Shown in pieces: positions 1-10,914 of a stretch of DNA of 64,000 nt; the stretch's first letter is position 1, and each line of letters opens with the position of its first letter. The position numbers were made by a program, and so were the translations under genes. Source of the DNA: Marsupella aquatica (taxonomy: Eukaryota; Marchantiophyta); assembly GCA_973895155.1 (NCBI GenBank), contig OZ316893.1, positions 8,928,001-8,992,000 on the forward strand, given 5' to 3'. Below the pieces are notes generated by a model. That model made no database searches and was not told where the DNA came from. It worked only from the letters and a program-made list of their open reading frames with translations.

Positions 1-397
1 GCCGCAGACTTCGTAGCTACTGTTAGCTCCTGTAGTCCCGTCCCTGCTCTAATTTCATTAATCGTGAACAGATGCAACACGTCGCAACCTTTCACGGGCC
101 GGATTAACAGAATGTGGGCTTCGATCCACGAAACAGTCTCAGATTCAGAAAAGTAGAAGTGTCCACATAGCAGTACTCCATAACAACTTCACTGGACTTG
201 AACCTGTCACTCACTGTACTACAGTGCAGTCCCCTTCGACAAAAGCTTAAATGAGAAATGGATCGAAGATTGAAAATTGAAAATGATGCGCCATTAGGAC
301 TTCTCAAAGCTGCAAATGCGGTGTACCTTGACTTAGTCCATAGCCAGGGTAGATTCAAGACTACCCCAGAAAAAAGTTATGGACCATGAAAAAAGAT

Positions 398-546
398 TGC
401 CATAAAGATTATTGGTCACATTTCATAACTTTAAGTCACTAGAGGCTAGTGAAAAGAAAACCTGTGAATCTATAACTTTTTGCCATAAAGATGACTGGTC
501 ATATTCCTTAACTTTAAGTCACTAGAGGATAGTGAAAAGAAAACCT
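398..546. repeat. 66-bp direct repeat, two copies
   Basis: Two copies of a unit starting TGCCATAAAGAT and ending GAAAAGAAAACCT lie at 398-463 and 481-546, a period of 83 bp. They differ by only a few substitutions. No coding potential is seen. Confidence 0.85.
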
Positions 547-2010
547 TTTATGGTAACTCTTTAAAAAAGCTATGGCCATAAGATTTGCCAGTTGAGAATC
601 CTATCCTGAAACTGGGGAACGGAGAAGCCTGGATAGACACAAAGGTTTGACAAGGTGCTCAGATGGACTGATGGAACCCACTAGACATAATCCAAATGTG
701 CTTAGAGTACTTTAATTGGTTCTATTTTGTAACACTATTGTTTGATTATGTCCATTGGATCGAGTCTCCATAACTATTCTTTGTGTCTATCATGGGGTTA
801 TAAGCCTGAAATTGGAAAAAGAAGAAAATTTTATAGTTTTCTCGGTTCTTAATTAAAGTTGGCAATATTATCTTGGCTGGAAAGATCCTTCGGTCCAATC
901 TATTTCTAAGGAGCATAATACTAGTTGATTTGGTACATGTAGCAAGGGAGATGTATTTTCTGGTCAAAAACTTCTGGAAGTGGAAGGACCAACACAACCT
1001 AGATGGACTGCAGAAAATCCTTTATAAAATCCTTTAATTTTGTACTGCATTAGATAGCCTTTTTCCTTTAAGTCTCATGGTAGGTGAGAGAAATGTGAAA
1101 AGGGAGAAGTCTTGTACTCTTCTCATTTTATATGGCCTGTGGTGGTTTAATTAAAATCTCAAGTTTTTTTGGTCAACAGCAACCCGGTCCACTCAGGTAC
1201 GTTGCAAGGTTTGTGTGAGTGGTTCATAAGAGCATAACTTTCCGTCATTTGATGACATAAAAAATTATTAATGTTAAGCACTGGGCTGCGCTACCCAGGA
1301 TGACACTAGGGTACTAAGGTAAGGCACAAGGTTCTGCTTTTTTTAGTCAAACAACAACCTAGTCCATCCTGGTTGCAAGGTTCATGTAAAATGCTCAGTC
1401 CCAGCATTATTTTCTGTTAACTTACTAATAGATCTTGATGAGAAGCTAAAGTTGGGGTTCTAGACTTCTAGAGTGAAATCTCTAGATAAAACTCTAGTAC
1501 CTCACCAAGATTTATCTGTATAGAACCATAAGATATCATATATGTCAAAATGATAATCATGAATGATGATTTTTGTCATCAGTTTTTATTAACATTTAAA
1601 GAATGGGTATACAAGATCTTTCAATGTGAATAGAATTAATGGTTAGAATAATAACGGGCCTTCAGGCTCATGTGATGAAAATAGAATTAATGTTTAGAGG
1701 TTGGCTTTGCAAACAGGCACTACATATAGGTTAATGACAGTTTGGTCTCGGCGGCTCTAGCCTGGAAGTTAGTCATTATCATACATAATTCTTGTTAGGA
1801 AATGAGGTTACCAGTGTGTAACCTTTTCTACTATTAGGTGCCACCATTTCCATAACTTTGTGCCCAGAAAGTCTTGCCCGGTAATTTTTTTTCCAGGCAG
1901 ATATTATATATGATAAGGACTAATTGGGCTGGTGTTATTGTCTGAAACTTGTTCACACGAAGCTCAGACAAACTTCCTGGCTGCCGCCAATCAACATTTC
2001 CACAGATGAA

Positions 2011-2260
2011 CATTTCCTCACTTTCTTATCACAAGGTTCCAGACTAGTAACCCCAGACCAATCCCTCATTACCCTATACTATTATCTGTTCCAAAAATAG
2101 ATTACCAGGTAAGACTTTCGGCATTTCTTCACTTTCTGGTCACAAAGTTACAAACTAGTAACCCCAGACCAATCGGTCATTACCATATACTATTGGTCAT
2201 TACCCTATACTATTACCTGCTTCAAAAATAGATCACCAGGTAGGTAAGACTTTCCTCTAA
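2011..2260. repeat. Imperfect tandem repeat of about 111 bp
   Basis: Copy one (2011-2121) and copy two (2122-2260) both contain GACTAGTAACCCCAGACCAA-like sequence, an ACTATTA stretch and a final ACCAGGTAAGACTTTC. Copy two has gained an extra short block around TTGGTCATTACC (about 2175-2215). Confidence 0.8.
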
Positions 2261-2464
2261 ATTTTTGGGCAGAGGGTTCTCCATTTTTGGGCCAAATGGT
2301 AGCATTTAATAGAAAAGATTAGTAGAATTATAATATTGTGGTAAGGCACGAGGTTGCAACGTTGCAGTCGTGGTTCAGGAGCGTCACCAGTTACTGTAGT
2401 AAGGCTCCTTGGTCCTTCATTGTAGTCTTTGGTCCAGGAGCGTCACCAGTCTCCTCGTTGTGAG

Positions 2465-2501
2465 CTCTCTCTCCCTCCCTCTTTCTCTCTCTCTCTCTCT
2501 C
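2465..2501 (+). promoter_or_regulatory. CT-rich tract in probable promoter/5' leader
   Basis: A pyrimidine tract of (CT)n and CCCT repeats lies about 0.8 kb upstream of the fucosyltransferase start. Such Y-patches and CT microsatellites are common at plant transcription start regions. Its role here is inferred from position only. Confidence 0.35.
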
Positions 2502-3064
2502 GATCGATGCGCTCGTTTGTTTGATTTGTCTCCTCGATTGCAAGTACAATAGTGGGTTGAAGCAATTTGTTCAAGCTCCACGCAGCAATCAATCTGATCT
2601 CAGCTCTCTTAATTAATTCACAACTTGTGCCGTTCTTTCAAGCCGTTCGCAACCTGGTCGAAGCAACTTTTTCCGCAAGCTTCCTCGAAGAGATTTGAGC
2701 TCGATTGCGCTCCTTCGCTACGTACTACTGCGTTAGGTTTGAGCGCTTTGTGAAAACTCGGGATATGAGAGTTCGCTTTGCAAACACTCTGTGTCTGTGC
2801 ACGGGCTTTGAGATCACCCTTTCGGTGGTCTTTGAATTCAGTGGTCGTTGAATTTGACGGACGGTCTAAAATTTCTGCGGTGATGGCTCCGCAGTTTGCT
2901 TGAATGTCTCTGCCTCAATCGGGGCTCTCAGTCGGGGCTCCGGTTGTCCTGCTCTAGCGAGCAACTCACTGACAAAATGAAGAATCCTGGCCGGTTTCTT
3001 CCCCTGTGACGTGCGATTTCCGCCTCTCTCTGCCGGACGGACGGACAACAATTTTGTTGAGGAG

Positions 3065-3284
3065 ATGCCTCGGGGAATGAGTGTTTCGCAACAGCAACAG
3101 CAACAGCAGGAGTAGGAGCTGCAGCAAGAGGGGGAATCTTTTGCTCCTGATGTACGGGAGCTAGGTCAGGGAATTGTAAGGGGTTCGGAGTATCTAAATG
3201 AGTGTTTTGCAACAGCAACAGCAGGAGCAGGGGCTGCAGCACCACGCGGACGGGGGAGAGGAGCAGGGGCAGGAGGAGCTCTAA
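3065..3284 (+). other. Two glutamine-rich upstream ORFs in the fucosyltransferase leader
   Basis: An ATG at 3065 opens a 16-codon frame ending TAG at 3113-3115. An ATG at 3198 opens a 28-codon frame ending TAA at 3282-3284, only 14 nt before the main ATG. Both encode MSV(S/L) followed by a glutamine run. They come from a duplicated segment with ATGAGTGTTT and CAGCAACAGCA in each copy. If the transcript starts upstream of 3065 they should reduce initiation at the main ATG; this is inference, and an intron could remove them. Confidence 0.45.
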
Positions 3285-3298
3285 GGCAAGAGATAGTG

Positions 3299-4774
3299 AT
3301 GGCTGGGCGACGGATATGGAACAGATTGACAATGATTCTAGTGGTCATCGTCCTTTCGGGAGAAATCGCATCACTCCTGTTCTTAGATCGGCTCGATTCA
3401 TTGTCGATTAGATCTTTGACTTCGTGGACGCGTTCCACGTCGCGTCCGGATAAGCCGAAGTTGTCCAGTGGGGTGCAAGACGATTCAATTGAGGTTTTCC
3501 CCGCGCAAAACAATTGCGAGGCATGGCTGGAAGAGGTGGACAGATTGCCTGCAGGCCGGAACTTCGTAATGGATCCGGTCCTGGTGATTTTCGGTGAATC
3601 GCAGGACTGGGAGAGCTGTGGTGTGGGATGTATTTTCAGATCCAACGGTGACGACCCAGACGGAGCGTTCACGAAAGGTACAATAGGTCCTCCCTACAGG
3701 CAAGACGGAAGCTCCCACATACTTCGTTCCATGGAATCTGCAACGTACTACCCCGAGAACAATCTGGCAACTGCGCACGCTTCAGGCTACGATGTGGTGA
3801 TGACCACCAGCCTTGCATCTGACGTCCCAGTTGGCTATTTTTCGTGGGCTGAGTATGATATTATGGCTCCAGTGCAACCTAAGGGTGATGACTCTGTCGC
3901 AGCTGCTTTCATTTCCAATTGTGCTGCGCATAATTTCCGACTAGAGGCACTGGAGGACCTGAAGAGATTCAGAGTGAACGTTGACTCATTTGGGAAGTGC
4001 CATCGGAATCGAGAATCTCCGAACAAGCTGGAGACTCTAAGGCACTACAAGTTCAGCTTGGCTTTTGAGAATTCCAACGAGGAGGACTATGTGACTGAGA
4101 AGTTCTGGCAGTCACTGGTTGCCGGGTCTGTTCCTGTGGTTTTGGGTGCACCGAACATTGAGGATTTTGTACCTGCGCCGAATTCGTTCTTACACATCAA
4201 ATCTCTAAACGATGTGAGCAGAGTTGCCAACCAGATAAGATATTTGAATTCCAATTCGACGGCTTACAATGAAACGCTGCGGTGGAAGTACGAAGGCCCA
4301 TCCAATGCTTTCAAGGCTCTTGTGGACATGGCAGCAGTCCACTCTTCCTGTCGCCTTTGCATACACTTAGCAACAATTATCCGATCTGAGGAAATGAGTG
4401 CAATCGCTGACGCAGTTGCAAAGAGACCGTGTAAATGCACCGACGTGTTGGGCGTTGTCACCTATCATATCTACGTTCGAGAGAGAGGGAGGTTTGAATT
4501 TGAATCTGTATACGTGAGGTCAACCTACCTTTCAATTGCAGGATTGGAAGCAGCTGTTCTTGCGAAATTCAAGTCTCTCAACCATGTGCCAATATGGCAT
4601 ACAGAACGCCCCGAAATGATTAGAGGGGACGGCAGTCTGAATATTTATAAGATATACCCCGTGGGTCTTACTCAACGTGATGCATTGTATTCCGTCTACT
4701 TTCAGACTGATGATAATGTGAAAGGTCACTTCGATGACAATCCGTGCCCCAAACTTGAAGTGATTTTTGTCTAA
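3299..4774 (+). CDS. FUT11: Core alpha-1,3-fucosyltransferase (GT10)
   Basis: Predicted Golgi type II membrane enzyme that adds alpha-1,3-fucose to the innermost GlcNAc of N-glycans, using GDP-fucose, as in plant FUT11/FUT12. The 491-residue product has a short basic N-terminus, one membrane anchor (about residues 11-28, rich in Ile/Val/Leu) and a lumenal catalytic domain. The GT10 signature is clear at about 256-286: [15 protein letters not shown], then [13 protein letters not shown]. Plant-specific C-terminal features follow: a SSCRLC cysteine pair, [10 protein letters not shown] and [15 protein letters not shown]. Length matches the family (about 500 residues). The start chosen is the ATG at 3299, followed directly by MAGRRIW and the anchor. 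The frame is uninterrupted by introns, whereas seed-plant homologues are split into several exons. No disabling change is seen. Confidence 0.92.
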   Translation: MAGRRIWNRLTMILVVIVLSGEIASLLFLDRLDSLSIRSLTSWTRSTSRPDKPKLSSGVQDDSIEVFPAQNNCEAWLEEVDRLPAGRNFVMDPVLVIFGESQDWESCGVGCIFRSNGDDPDGAFTKGTIGPPYRQDGSSHILRSMESATYYPENNLATAHASGYDVVMTTSLASDVPVGYFSWAEYDIMAPVQPKGDDSVAAAFISNCAAHNFRLEALEDLKRFRVNVDSFGKCHRNRESPNKLETLRHYKFSLAFENSNEEDYVTEKFWQSLVAGSVPVVLGAPNIEDFVPAPNSFLHIKSLNDVSRVANQIRYLNSNSTAYNETLRWKYEGPSNAFKALVDMAAVHSSCRLCIHLATIIRSEEMSAIADAVAKRPCKCTDVLGVVTYHIYVRERGRFEFESVYVRSTYLSIAGLEAAVLAKFKSLNHVPIWHTERPEMIRGDGSLNIYKIYPVGLTQRDALYSVYFQTDDNVKGHFDDNPCPKLEVIFV

Positions 4775-4782
4775 GCTCTAGG

Positions 4783-4905
4783 GAGCGTTTTGAATCTATC
4801 AGAGTGGAATCTGCATACTTGATTGGGTTTCACACTGCGGATTCGGAAACTGGGAGTGCATTCTCCAAAGCTGCAGGGAAGATTGATGTCCAGGTGTGGA
4901 ATACA
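4783..4905 (+). other. Possible decayed copy of the fucosyltransferase C-terminal segment
   Basis: Directly after the stop, another frame reads RERFESIRVESAYL and then VQVWNTDP. This resembles [18 protein letters not shown] and VPIWHTERP inside the gene, in the same order and at similar spacing. It could be a diverged tandem duplication of the 3' end of the gene, now part of the 3' UTR. The match is short and could be chance. Confidence 0.3.
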
Positions 4906-5261
4906 GACCCGATTCTAGTGCACAATATGGAGACCATAATGGGAAGTGATTTTGGTCCGAGTTCCAGCGAAATTACCATCCAGTGGTTTGGAAGGACAGA
5001 CTCGTCTGGTTGGTAAATAGATTCCCCACCTGGAAGAAAGATTTTTCCAAGTTTAAGCGGAGTTCGATCAACTACTGGGGATTGACAGGCTCGTCACTGG
5101 TTCATAAGCTGCACAAGTTGGAAGACTGTTTTGTCCAAGTTCGAAGGAGTTTTTCTCAACTACTGGATTCTCTACAGACTGATCTCTGGTTGATAACAGA
5201 CAGGGCCAGAGTGGAAGCGAGTTTTGTTCGACGACAGTTCCAATACCCATCAACGATTGTA
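4906..5261 (+). repeat. Degenerate 89-bp tandem repeat downstream of the fucosyltransferase
   Basis: Units begin near 4906, 4995, 5084 and 5173, a constant spacing of 89 bp. Aligned marks are GACAGACTCGTCTGGTT / GACAGGCTCGTCACTGGTT / TACAGACTGATCTCTGGTT and a later CAACTACTGG. Units are strongly diverged, so the array is old. The period is not a multiple of three. A further partial unit may follow to about 5300. It probably lies in the 3' UTR or just beyond it. Confidence 0.65.
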
Positions 5262-5336
5262 GAGACTACAGACCCGTGTCTTCATCACGTGGACCACATG
5301 GAGTACGACAGGCAAATTTTTGTTTGTTCCGGTTAA

Positions 5337-7201
5337 GAGCACTGGAGATTTGCATGGCTATTCATGAAAGTAGTCGAAGCCAAATGTTTGTGTGTGAATC
5401 ACTCCGATGCAACCAGATAAGCAAGGACGGTGGTGGGTTGCAGTAAAATTTTGCAATGCAGATAATGCGAATGATCCACTTTGAGTGTCGATGATATCTA
5501 CACAATCTCGTCGTTTAGGTACAGGTTCAGTATCCTGTGTGACAAAAGCTACCATTCCTGAGCTTGTGAGTTTGCAGGACACTTTGTTTAGAACAAGTCA
5601 GAATATCAGAGGGCCGGGTTTTAGACTCTGGGTCAGTGAATTCATGTTTGGTTCAGAAAGTGAATTCATGTTTTTTTAGTAAGTTGCAAGAGTTGGATGC
5701 GTAGTCTGCATTCCAGTTAACACGACGATGATGGTGGTGTTAGATACTCTTCTTGTCCCAGCAGCACCTTCAACATTTTTGTCAACATTGCTCACTTCAA
5801 GATATTGAGAGTAGCTAGTATAATCATTGCGAGAGATGAGTGAAAAATAAGCTCAGGACAGTCAACATCCTGACTTTTCACTCTCAATGAGAAATCTCAA
5901 AAGATCAGTAGCACTGTTCACAGCCTCAAGAATCAGAGGCATTCATCGTCCACTCCTCTAAACTGAGAATTGGCAATTGAAACGGTAACCACCTTCTAGA
6001 GGCTCCAGTAGATGTTATACGCGTTTGAGAGTGGATCATCACGGTATTGTAAATGAATTAAACAAGGCTACCACAGGTCTTGTGCTATTGTGTCCAAATA
6101 CTTTTCAAACCAAATTTTTTGTTCATTCTGTCTTGTTCAACAGAACTGCAGGACTTTCCTCACAATGATTGTGACCCTGCTAAAGTAAATTGAAAAATAT
6201 TCTCGGAGGTAGCTCATCGTACCTTTGAGCCAATTGCCAATATATGATTGCCCTGTACACGCAGGTGACATACTCACAGTCTCTCAGCAATGTTTTCCTT
6301 GAGGATCTGAATTTTGTTTTTACTTTGTGGAGCTCAGTATAGTGGGGCATACCAGAGTGGGATCCGTCTTCCTTGTCCTTCATGTCCACGCCTGCAGCTA
6401 TTTGGTCTCTTTCTTTTGATTGCAGCGACAATGTTGTATCGTTCTGACTACTTACGAAGTCTTATTCACACCAGCAGGCACAACGGTAATCCTTCTGTGG
6501 ACACTTTGAATTCAGAACATTTAGGTCTCCAACACCGGGCCCTATCACAAACAGCCTATAACCTGGCACTGCAATTAGCATCAACATTCCTTAATTCGAT
6601 TCACAACTCCTTCTGTCCCCCTGTTGGTGCACAAGCAAGACGGATTACCTTGATGAGCGACTGCCGCGTTGTGGAATAAGCAGAAAACCCTGTTGTTCGA
6701 ATCTCCTGACCTTGCAGTTTCACATTTATACAATAGACATCAAAATGATGACTTGGCTAATTTTATCCGACCAAGGTTCTGAATGTCTGCTCTAGGCGTT
6801 CCTCTTGTTGGCCATATCTCGACATTATAGCACATTAGGAGACAGACCCTGTTTGGATGGTACAAGGAATAACGCGCCCCAAAACGGAGTGTGTATCTAT
6901 GTTGATGGGCCATAAGTCTAAGTTTGTAGGTCACCACGTCCTTGAGTTTGTTATGGAAAGAGATATGGTGAGAATTGAAAGTGTGGTGTGAAGAACGATC
7001 GTGAGTCTGGCTTTCGGTTTGGGCAAAAGTTTCACAGTCCACCTCAACAGTTTTGTTATTTCTATATCTTCACTGTTTGCTCTTTGGAATTAATATATAG
7101 TAAGCAGAACCTCAAATATTGCTTCTGGGGAAGTCGGTGGACGCGCTCACCAGTCGCTAGCGTTTACAGTTTAAATTAACAATTTAGTGTTGCACTCGAG
7201 A
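5337..7201. other. Gene-free spacer and leader of the acetyltransferase gene
   Basis: No recognisable coding region. A 121-codon open frame at 6314-6679 has no features I recognise. A short duplication around GTGAATTCATGTTT occurs at about 5635-5670. AATTAATATATAG near 7090 is a possible TATA element for the acetyltransferase gene, whose ATG lies about 110 bp downstream. Confidence 0.5.
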
Positions 7202-7783
7202 ATGGATTCACGTAGCGAGCGAGAGAAGGCGCTCGCTGGTGAGCTCTACAACTCTTTCCATCCGGAGCTGGTGCAGCTGAGAAAGAGGGCACGGGGTCTT
7301 CAGCGACGGTACAATCAGACCACAGAGGAGGAAGAAGAAGCACGAGAAGCCATCCTCAAAGAATGGCTGGGTTCCAAAGGAGAGGAAGTTTTCATCGAGC
7401 CACCCTTTACGTGCGATTATGGAGGTAATCTCTACATCGGCGACGGCACATACATGAACTTCGACTGTGTGGTCTTAGATACTTGTCGGGTGGAGATTGG
7501 AAGCCATGTGAAGTTTGGGCCTAAGGTTCAAATCTACACCGCAACTCACCCTCTGGACGCCACCCAGCGAACCACACCACCATATCTGGAGAGCGGGCGA
7601 CCCATCAAGATCGGCAACAACGTGTGGCTTGGTGGAGGGTGCATCATCTGCCCAGGAGTGACAATCGGAGACAACAGCACCATTGGAGCTGGAGCCGTGG
7701 TCACTAAGAATGTCCCTCCCAACGTTGTTGCTGCAGGAAATCCAGCTCGAGTCATCAAGGAGTTGGCTCCGACACCACCCTAG
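7202..7783 (+). CDS. Maltose/galactoside O-acetyltransferase family protein
   Basis: Predicted acetyl-CoA-dependent sugar O-acetyltransferase of the left-handed beta-helix family (bacterial Maa/LacA; also common in fungi). The 193-residue product has an N-terminal Mac domain (about 8-60: SEREKALAGELYNSFHPEL, then a coiled basic segment) and a hexapeptide-repeat domain (about 70-185). THPLD places the catalytic histidine at residue 116, matching His115 of LacA. IGNNVWLGGG and VVAAGNPARVIKEL are the usual C-terminal family marks. The start is the ATG at 7202; upstream in-frame codons are not needed for the fold. The gene is intronless and full length. It is not a standard plant gene, so lateral acquisition from bacteria or fungi is plausible but unproven. 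A decayed duplicate follows at 8771. The sugar accepted in vivo cannot be told from sequence. Confidence 0.88.
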   Translation: MDSRSEREKALAGELYNSFHPELVQLRKRARGLQRRYNQTTEEEEEAREAILKEWLGSKGEEVFIEPPFTCDYGGNLYIGDGTYMNFDCVVLDTCRVEIGSHVKFGPKVQIYTATHPLDATQRTTPPYLESGRPIKIGNNVWLGGGCIICPGVTIGDNSTIGAGAVVTKNVPPNVVAAGNPARVIKELAPTPP

Positions 7784-8770
7784 GTTAAAATCACTGTTAT
7801 GGGCTGGGGTTCACTGTCTTGCTCATTGTAATTCCTGTTTAGGGTCCTTGTTTTAATTTATTACCTGGGTTTGAACTGTCCGGTCAAGAAATGTTAAGAT
7901 TTGATTTTCTGCAAGTCGAAAGTCTTGCCTTGCATCAAACGTTTCAGTGGCCCATTGCTCTTCATGTCGTCTTTACATTTTTCGGGTCCGACTTTCAGCC
8001 AACTGTTTTGGAGTGCAGCTGTGAGAAAGTCTTAAGAGTTTATCACTGCCGGATAATTTGTTAAGCCCTGCTTTCGGTTGCAGTACACCTAGCTTTATTG
8101 CGGACCTGTGGTGGTCCCTGCGTTCTGAATGTGGCTTGAATGGTCAGCGCGCGGACATGGAAATTTAAGTCGAAGTCTTTCACACGACATGCAATTATGA
8201 AACCTAACCTCTTCTCAGGTTCAAATTGCATTGCTCGGAACAGATGCTTCGAAGATGCAGGATGTTCAACGCTTCGTGATTGCCCGTTTCTTCTGCATAC
8301 ATGTTTGTAAAATTGTATGCACTTGGTTTAATTAGTGTTATCCACCTCAACGACATCTGAATTGATCTTTCATTTGAGAGATTCTGTCTGCTATTCAATG
8401 TCGCCTCCTTTGACCAGGATCTTCATTGTTTCTGATTCCTTCGTGGGGGGCCAGAGGTTTAGTATCTTGGGAGAGCATTCATCGCAATCTTTGATTTTGA
8501 ACTCAGAGTTGTTCAATCAAGAAAATCATGTGGAGCAGCAAAGTGAGGCGCATGACATAAATCACACTAAGAAGGTTCTAGGAAAATCAAAGAACATAAC
8601 GGGAAATCCACGTTAGATTAAAAATCGCGAGATCCGACGCACAGAGGGTTTCATCTAAACTACAATTCATACAAAATACAGACGAGAAAAAAACTGAACA
8701 ATTTACGTTCCATAAATTGATAAATTCACACATTTGCAATGAACCGTTCCCAAAATCGCAATTTAGTGTT
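7784..8770. other. 3' flank of the acetyltransferase gene and spacer
   Basis: The first 500 bp or so downstream of the stop is probably 3' UTR; its later part (to about 8318) is repeated in diverged form at 8900-9262. The remaining open frames, for example a 93-codon frame at 8335-8616, are unrecognised. Confidence 0.5.
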
Positions 8771-9262
8771 AGAAGGAGAGACTGTCGAAGACGACCATTG
8801 GGCTGGAGCTGTGGTCACTAAGAATGTCCCTGGGCAACGTTGTAGCCGTAGGACATCCAGCTCAAGTTATAGCGGATGTCCCTGTACCACTACCCTATGT
8901 TAAAGATGGATTGGAGTTCACTTGCTCTGTTCTCACGTCTGGGAAGCCCTTGTCTTTAGCTACCTGGTTTGCACTTGGTCACTTTAGGATCTATTTCTGA
9001 AGCAGTCCATTGTGGATGTGTGGTTGCTAATTTTTGCCACATTGCACAAACGTCTGAACCCTGTTTGTTTTCACCTTCGTTGAAAGCTCAGCGCCGAATG
9101 GAAATTAAAGTTTAAGCCCTCCACACTGCATACATGTAAGCTCAATTGCTTCTCAAAAGGATAATTGAATTCTCGGAACAGATGTTTGGAAGACAGGAAA
9201 GCGTTTAATATTTCATAATTGCCTGCCCATTTCCTACTCAAGTTTTTAGAATTATCGGCACT
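8771..9262 (+). pseudogene. Truncated duplicate of the acetyltransferase gene and its 3' UTR
   Basis: 8790-8900 aligns with the last exon-equivalent of the acetyltransferase: GCTGTGGTCACTAAGAATGT matches GCCGTGGTCACTAAGAATGT, and CATCCAGCTCAAGT matches AATCCAGCTCGAGT. The downstream sequence then follows the 3' UTR of the intact gene to TCGGAACAGATG and AATTGCCTGCCC. One base is lost in ATTGG(A)GCTGG and one gained after AATGTCCCT, so the frame is broken. Just upstream, CAATTTAGTGTT is identical to the 12 bp in front of the intact gene's ATG region. The copy was therefore probably whole and then lost its first two thirds by an internal deletion. Confidence 0.8.
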
Positions 9263-9439
9263 GACTTTCACTGAACTTGTCTGACACTCCCGTAGTTTGC
9301 AGAAAGCATTTCAAAGTCCTGAGGTCGGTACAGGTCAATTGTGTGAATGTTCAGTCCTATGACGGATGTTTCCATATTTTCTGTTTGCGGTTTATGATTT
9401 CGTGTCATCCACGCTAGGGCTCATGGTATAGAATACTGT

Positions 9440-9700
9440 GGACCGAACTCGTTTGACCCAGAAGGCCATAATATGTCACCTTCCGGCCTGCTTCCCTCGG
9501 TCTGCTTGTGAAGATAATCGAGATGGAGAAGAAAACTTCAGTTGTACTGCAAAGGTGCCACCGAAATTCAACAGCGAACGATTTTGACCCACAAGACCAT
9601 AACGCACCTTCCTTCCTCCTTCCGCCGGTCTGCGGGGCAATATTATGGAGACCGAGATGAACAAATTTCTTGAAAAACTGCCACCAAAGTCTGGAGAAAA
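9440..9700. repeat. Two-copy tandem repeat of about 131 bp
   Basis: Copy one (about 9440-9570) and copy two (about 9571-9700) share TTTGACCCA(G/C)AAG(G/A)CCATAA, a CGGTCTGC stretch, a GAGATG motif and GCCACC(G/A)AA at the same relative positions, with moderate divergence. Confidence 0.7.
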
Positions 9701-9886
9701 GCTGCTTTTATCAAGGGAAAACATCCTGAGAAAGAAATAGGACGAAACTCAATCTCGAGAATAATTAAGCTAATACACATTGATTACCTAGTTAGCGCTT
9801 TCAGTATGTATTGCGTCTGATTTTAGCATAAACACTTGGAGCAAAAGAATGTTGTTTTGAATTGTGAAGAGACTCAATGATAACAC

Positions 9887-10015
9887 AGCTCAGTTAGGGA
9901 TCCGGAGCTCAGTTAGGGATCCGGAGCTCAGTTAGGGATCCGGAGGTCCCGGGTTCGGAACCGGTTGTGTCAAAGAATACATTTTAATATTCACCCCACC
10001 CAAAAAGTGGGGATC
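9887..10015 (+). mobile_element. tRNA-like SINE fragment with triplicated A-box-like unit
   Basis: Three exact copies of the 19-mer AGCTCAGTTAGGGATCCGG lie at 9887-9905, 9906-9924 and 9925-9943. They are followed by AGGTCCCGGGTTCGGAACC, close to a tRNA T-arm/B box (GGTTCGANNCC with one change). AGCTCAGTTAGGG resembles a tRNA D-arm/A box. Downstream is a perfect 6-bp hairpin, CCCCAC/GTGGGG. Together this suggests the head of a tRNA-derived SINE whose A-box region amplified in tandem. A full tRNA cloverleaf cannot be drawn, so it is not a tRNA gene. Confidence 0.4.
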
Positions 10016-10914
10016 ATTCATGCTATTCACATTCGAAAAAATATGTAAAAGGTGGGCAGTAGGCGCGGGCAGGTGTGTACCCGAGGCTCTTAATGGGCCT
10101 CGAGATTGCCTTTCGTCGCGTACCAACCAAAATCTAACTCGTACGCATTACACCGTCCAGTGCAGGCAGCAACTACAGACCTATAAAGAAAGAAATTAAA
10201 GACGAGTGTAGTGGCATTACTGATTGGGAAGTGGGGACAGGGAGCTACAGTAGCTAGCCCACGACAAGCTTGCCGTGGTTGATGCAACACTCCACGGACC
10301 AATTTCTGTCCTTGCCAGTGCCAAGTTCAAGCTTGAACGACAAGCTGACCACGGGGCTCTGCGGCCCAACCAATCGAATCCAGTAGCACGATGATAAAAC
10401 CTTTGCATTTCGGGGTACCTTCTGATGCAGCTCCGTCATCACAAACACGTCCATGAGCTTCTCCAATGAAGGCGAGTTCGGGCCCACCGTATCTGACGAG
10501 TTTAAGATACTGTTTCAAATAATTCTTGCTACTTGTCCGGGCAAGCTTGGTTGGTTACGTACGACATGTGTTTCACAATTTTTTTAGAAATAAAATCCGG
10601 GCTTGGTGAGATAGTACTTGCTTGAATGTGCTCGTCGAGCATAGTTCTAGGACTCTTAGAGTATAGCCCTAATTCGAAGGTCGGTGCAGAAGTTGTCTTC
10701 AAGATTACGCCTGCGCTGCAACACGTCTGGGATTCAGTGACTGATTTCCTGGAAGTAACCTCCTCCCCAAATGGGAGACTATATGTAAGCTCCGTTGCTG
10801 GTTCTTCATAGTGGAGTGAGCAGTTCTTGAATCTCCTTCATGTCGAGGAGTTTGCAGATGTGGGTTTAGTGTGCACTCTGCCGATTCGCCAGCTCCGTTT
10901 TCTGGTTGTGAGTT
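10016..10914. other. Gene-free spacer upstream of the AAA ATPase
   Basis: Overlapping open frames on the minus strand at 10217-10518 and a 61-codon plus frame at 10626-10811 have no domain I recognise. The last 100-200 bp should contain the promoter and leader of the ATPase gene. Confidence 0.45.

Larger units (their letters stand above)
1..2460. other. Gene-free upstream spacer
   Basis: No reading frame here resembles a known protein; the longest open frames are short. The stretch is AT-rich with several local direct duplications, two of which are listed separately. A third, about 20 bp ending in GGAGCGTCACCAGT, occurs at 2372-2391 and 2431-2450, close to the presumed promoter of the fucosyltransferase gene. 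Confidence 0.6.

Noticed and set aside
9887-9965. tRNA gene
   Set aside because: Only an A-box-like repeat and a B-box-like stretch are present; no acceptor stem or anticodon arm can be paired.
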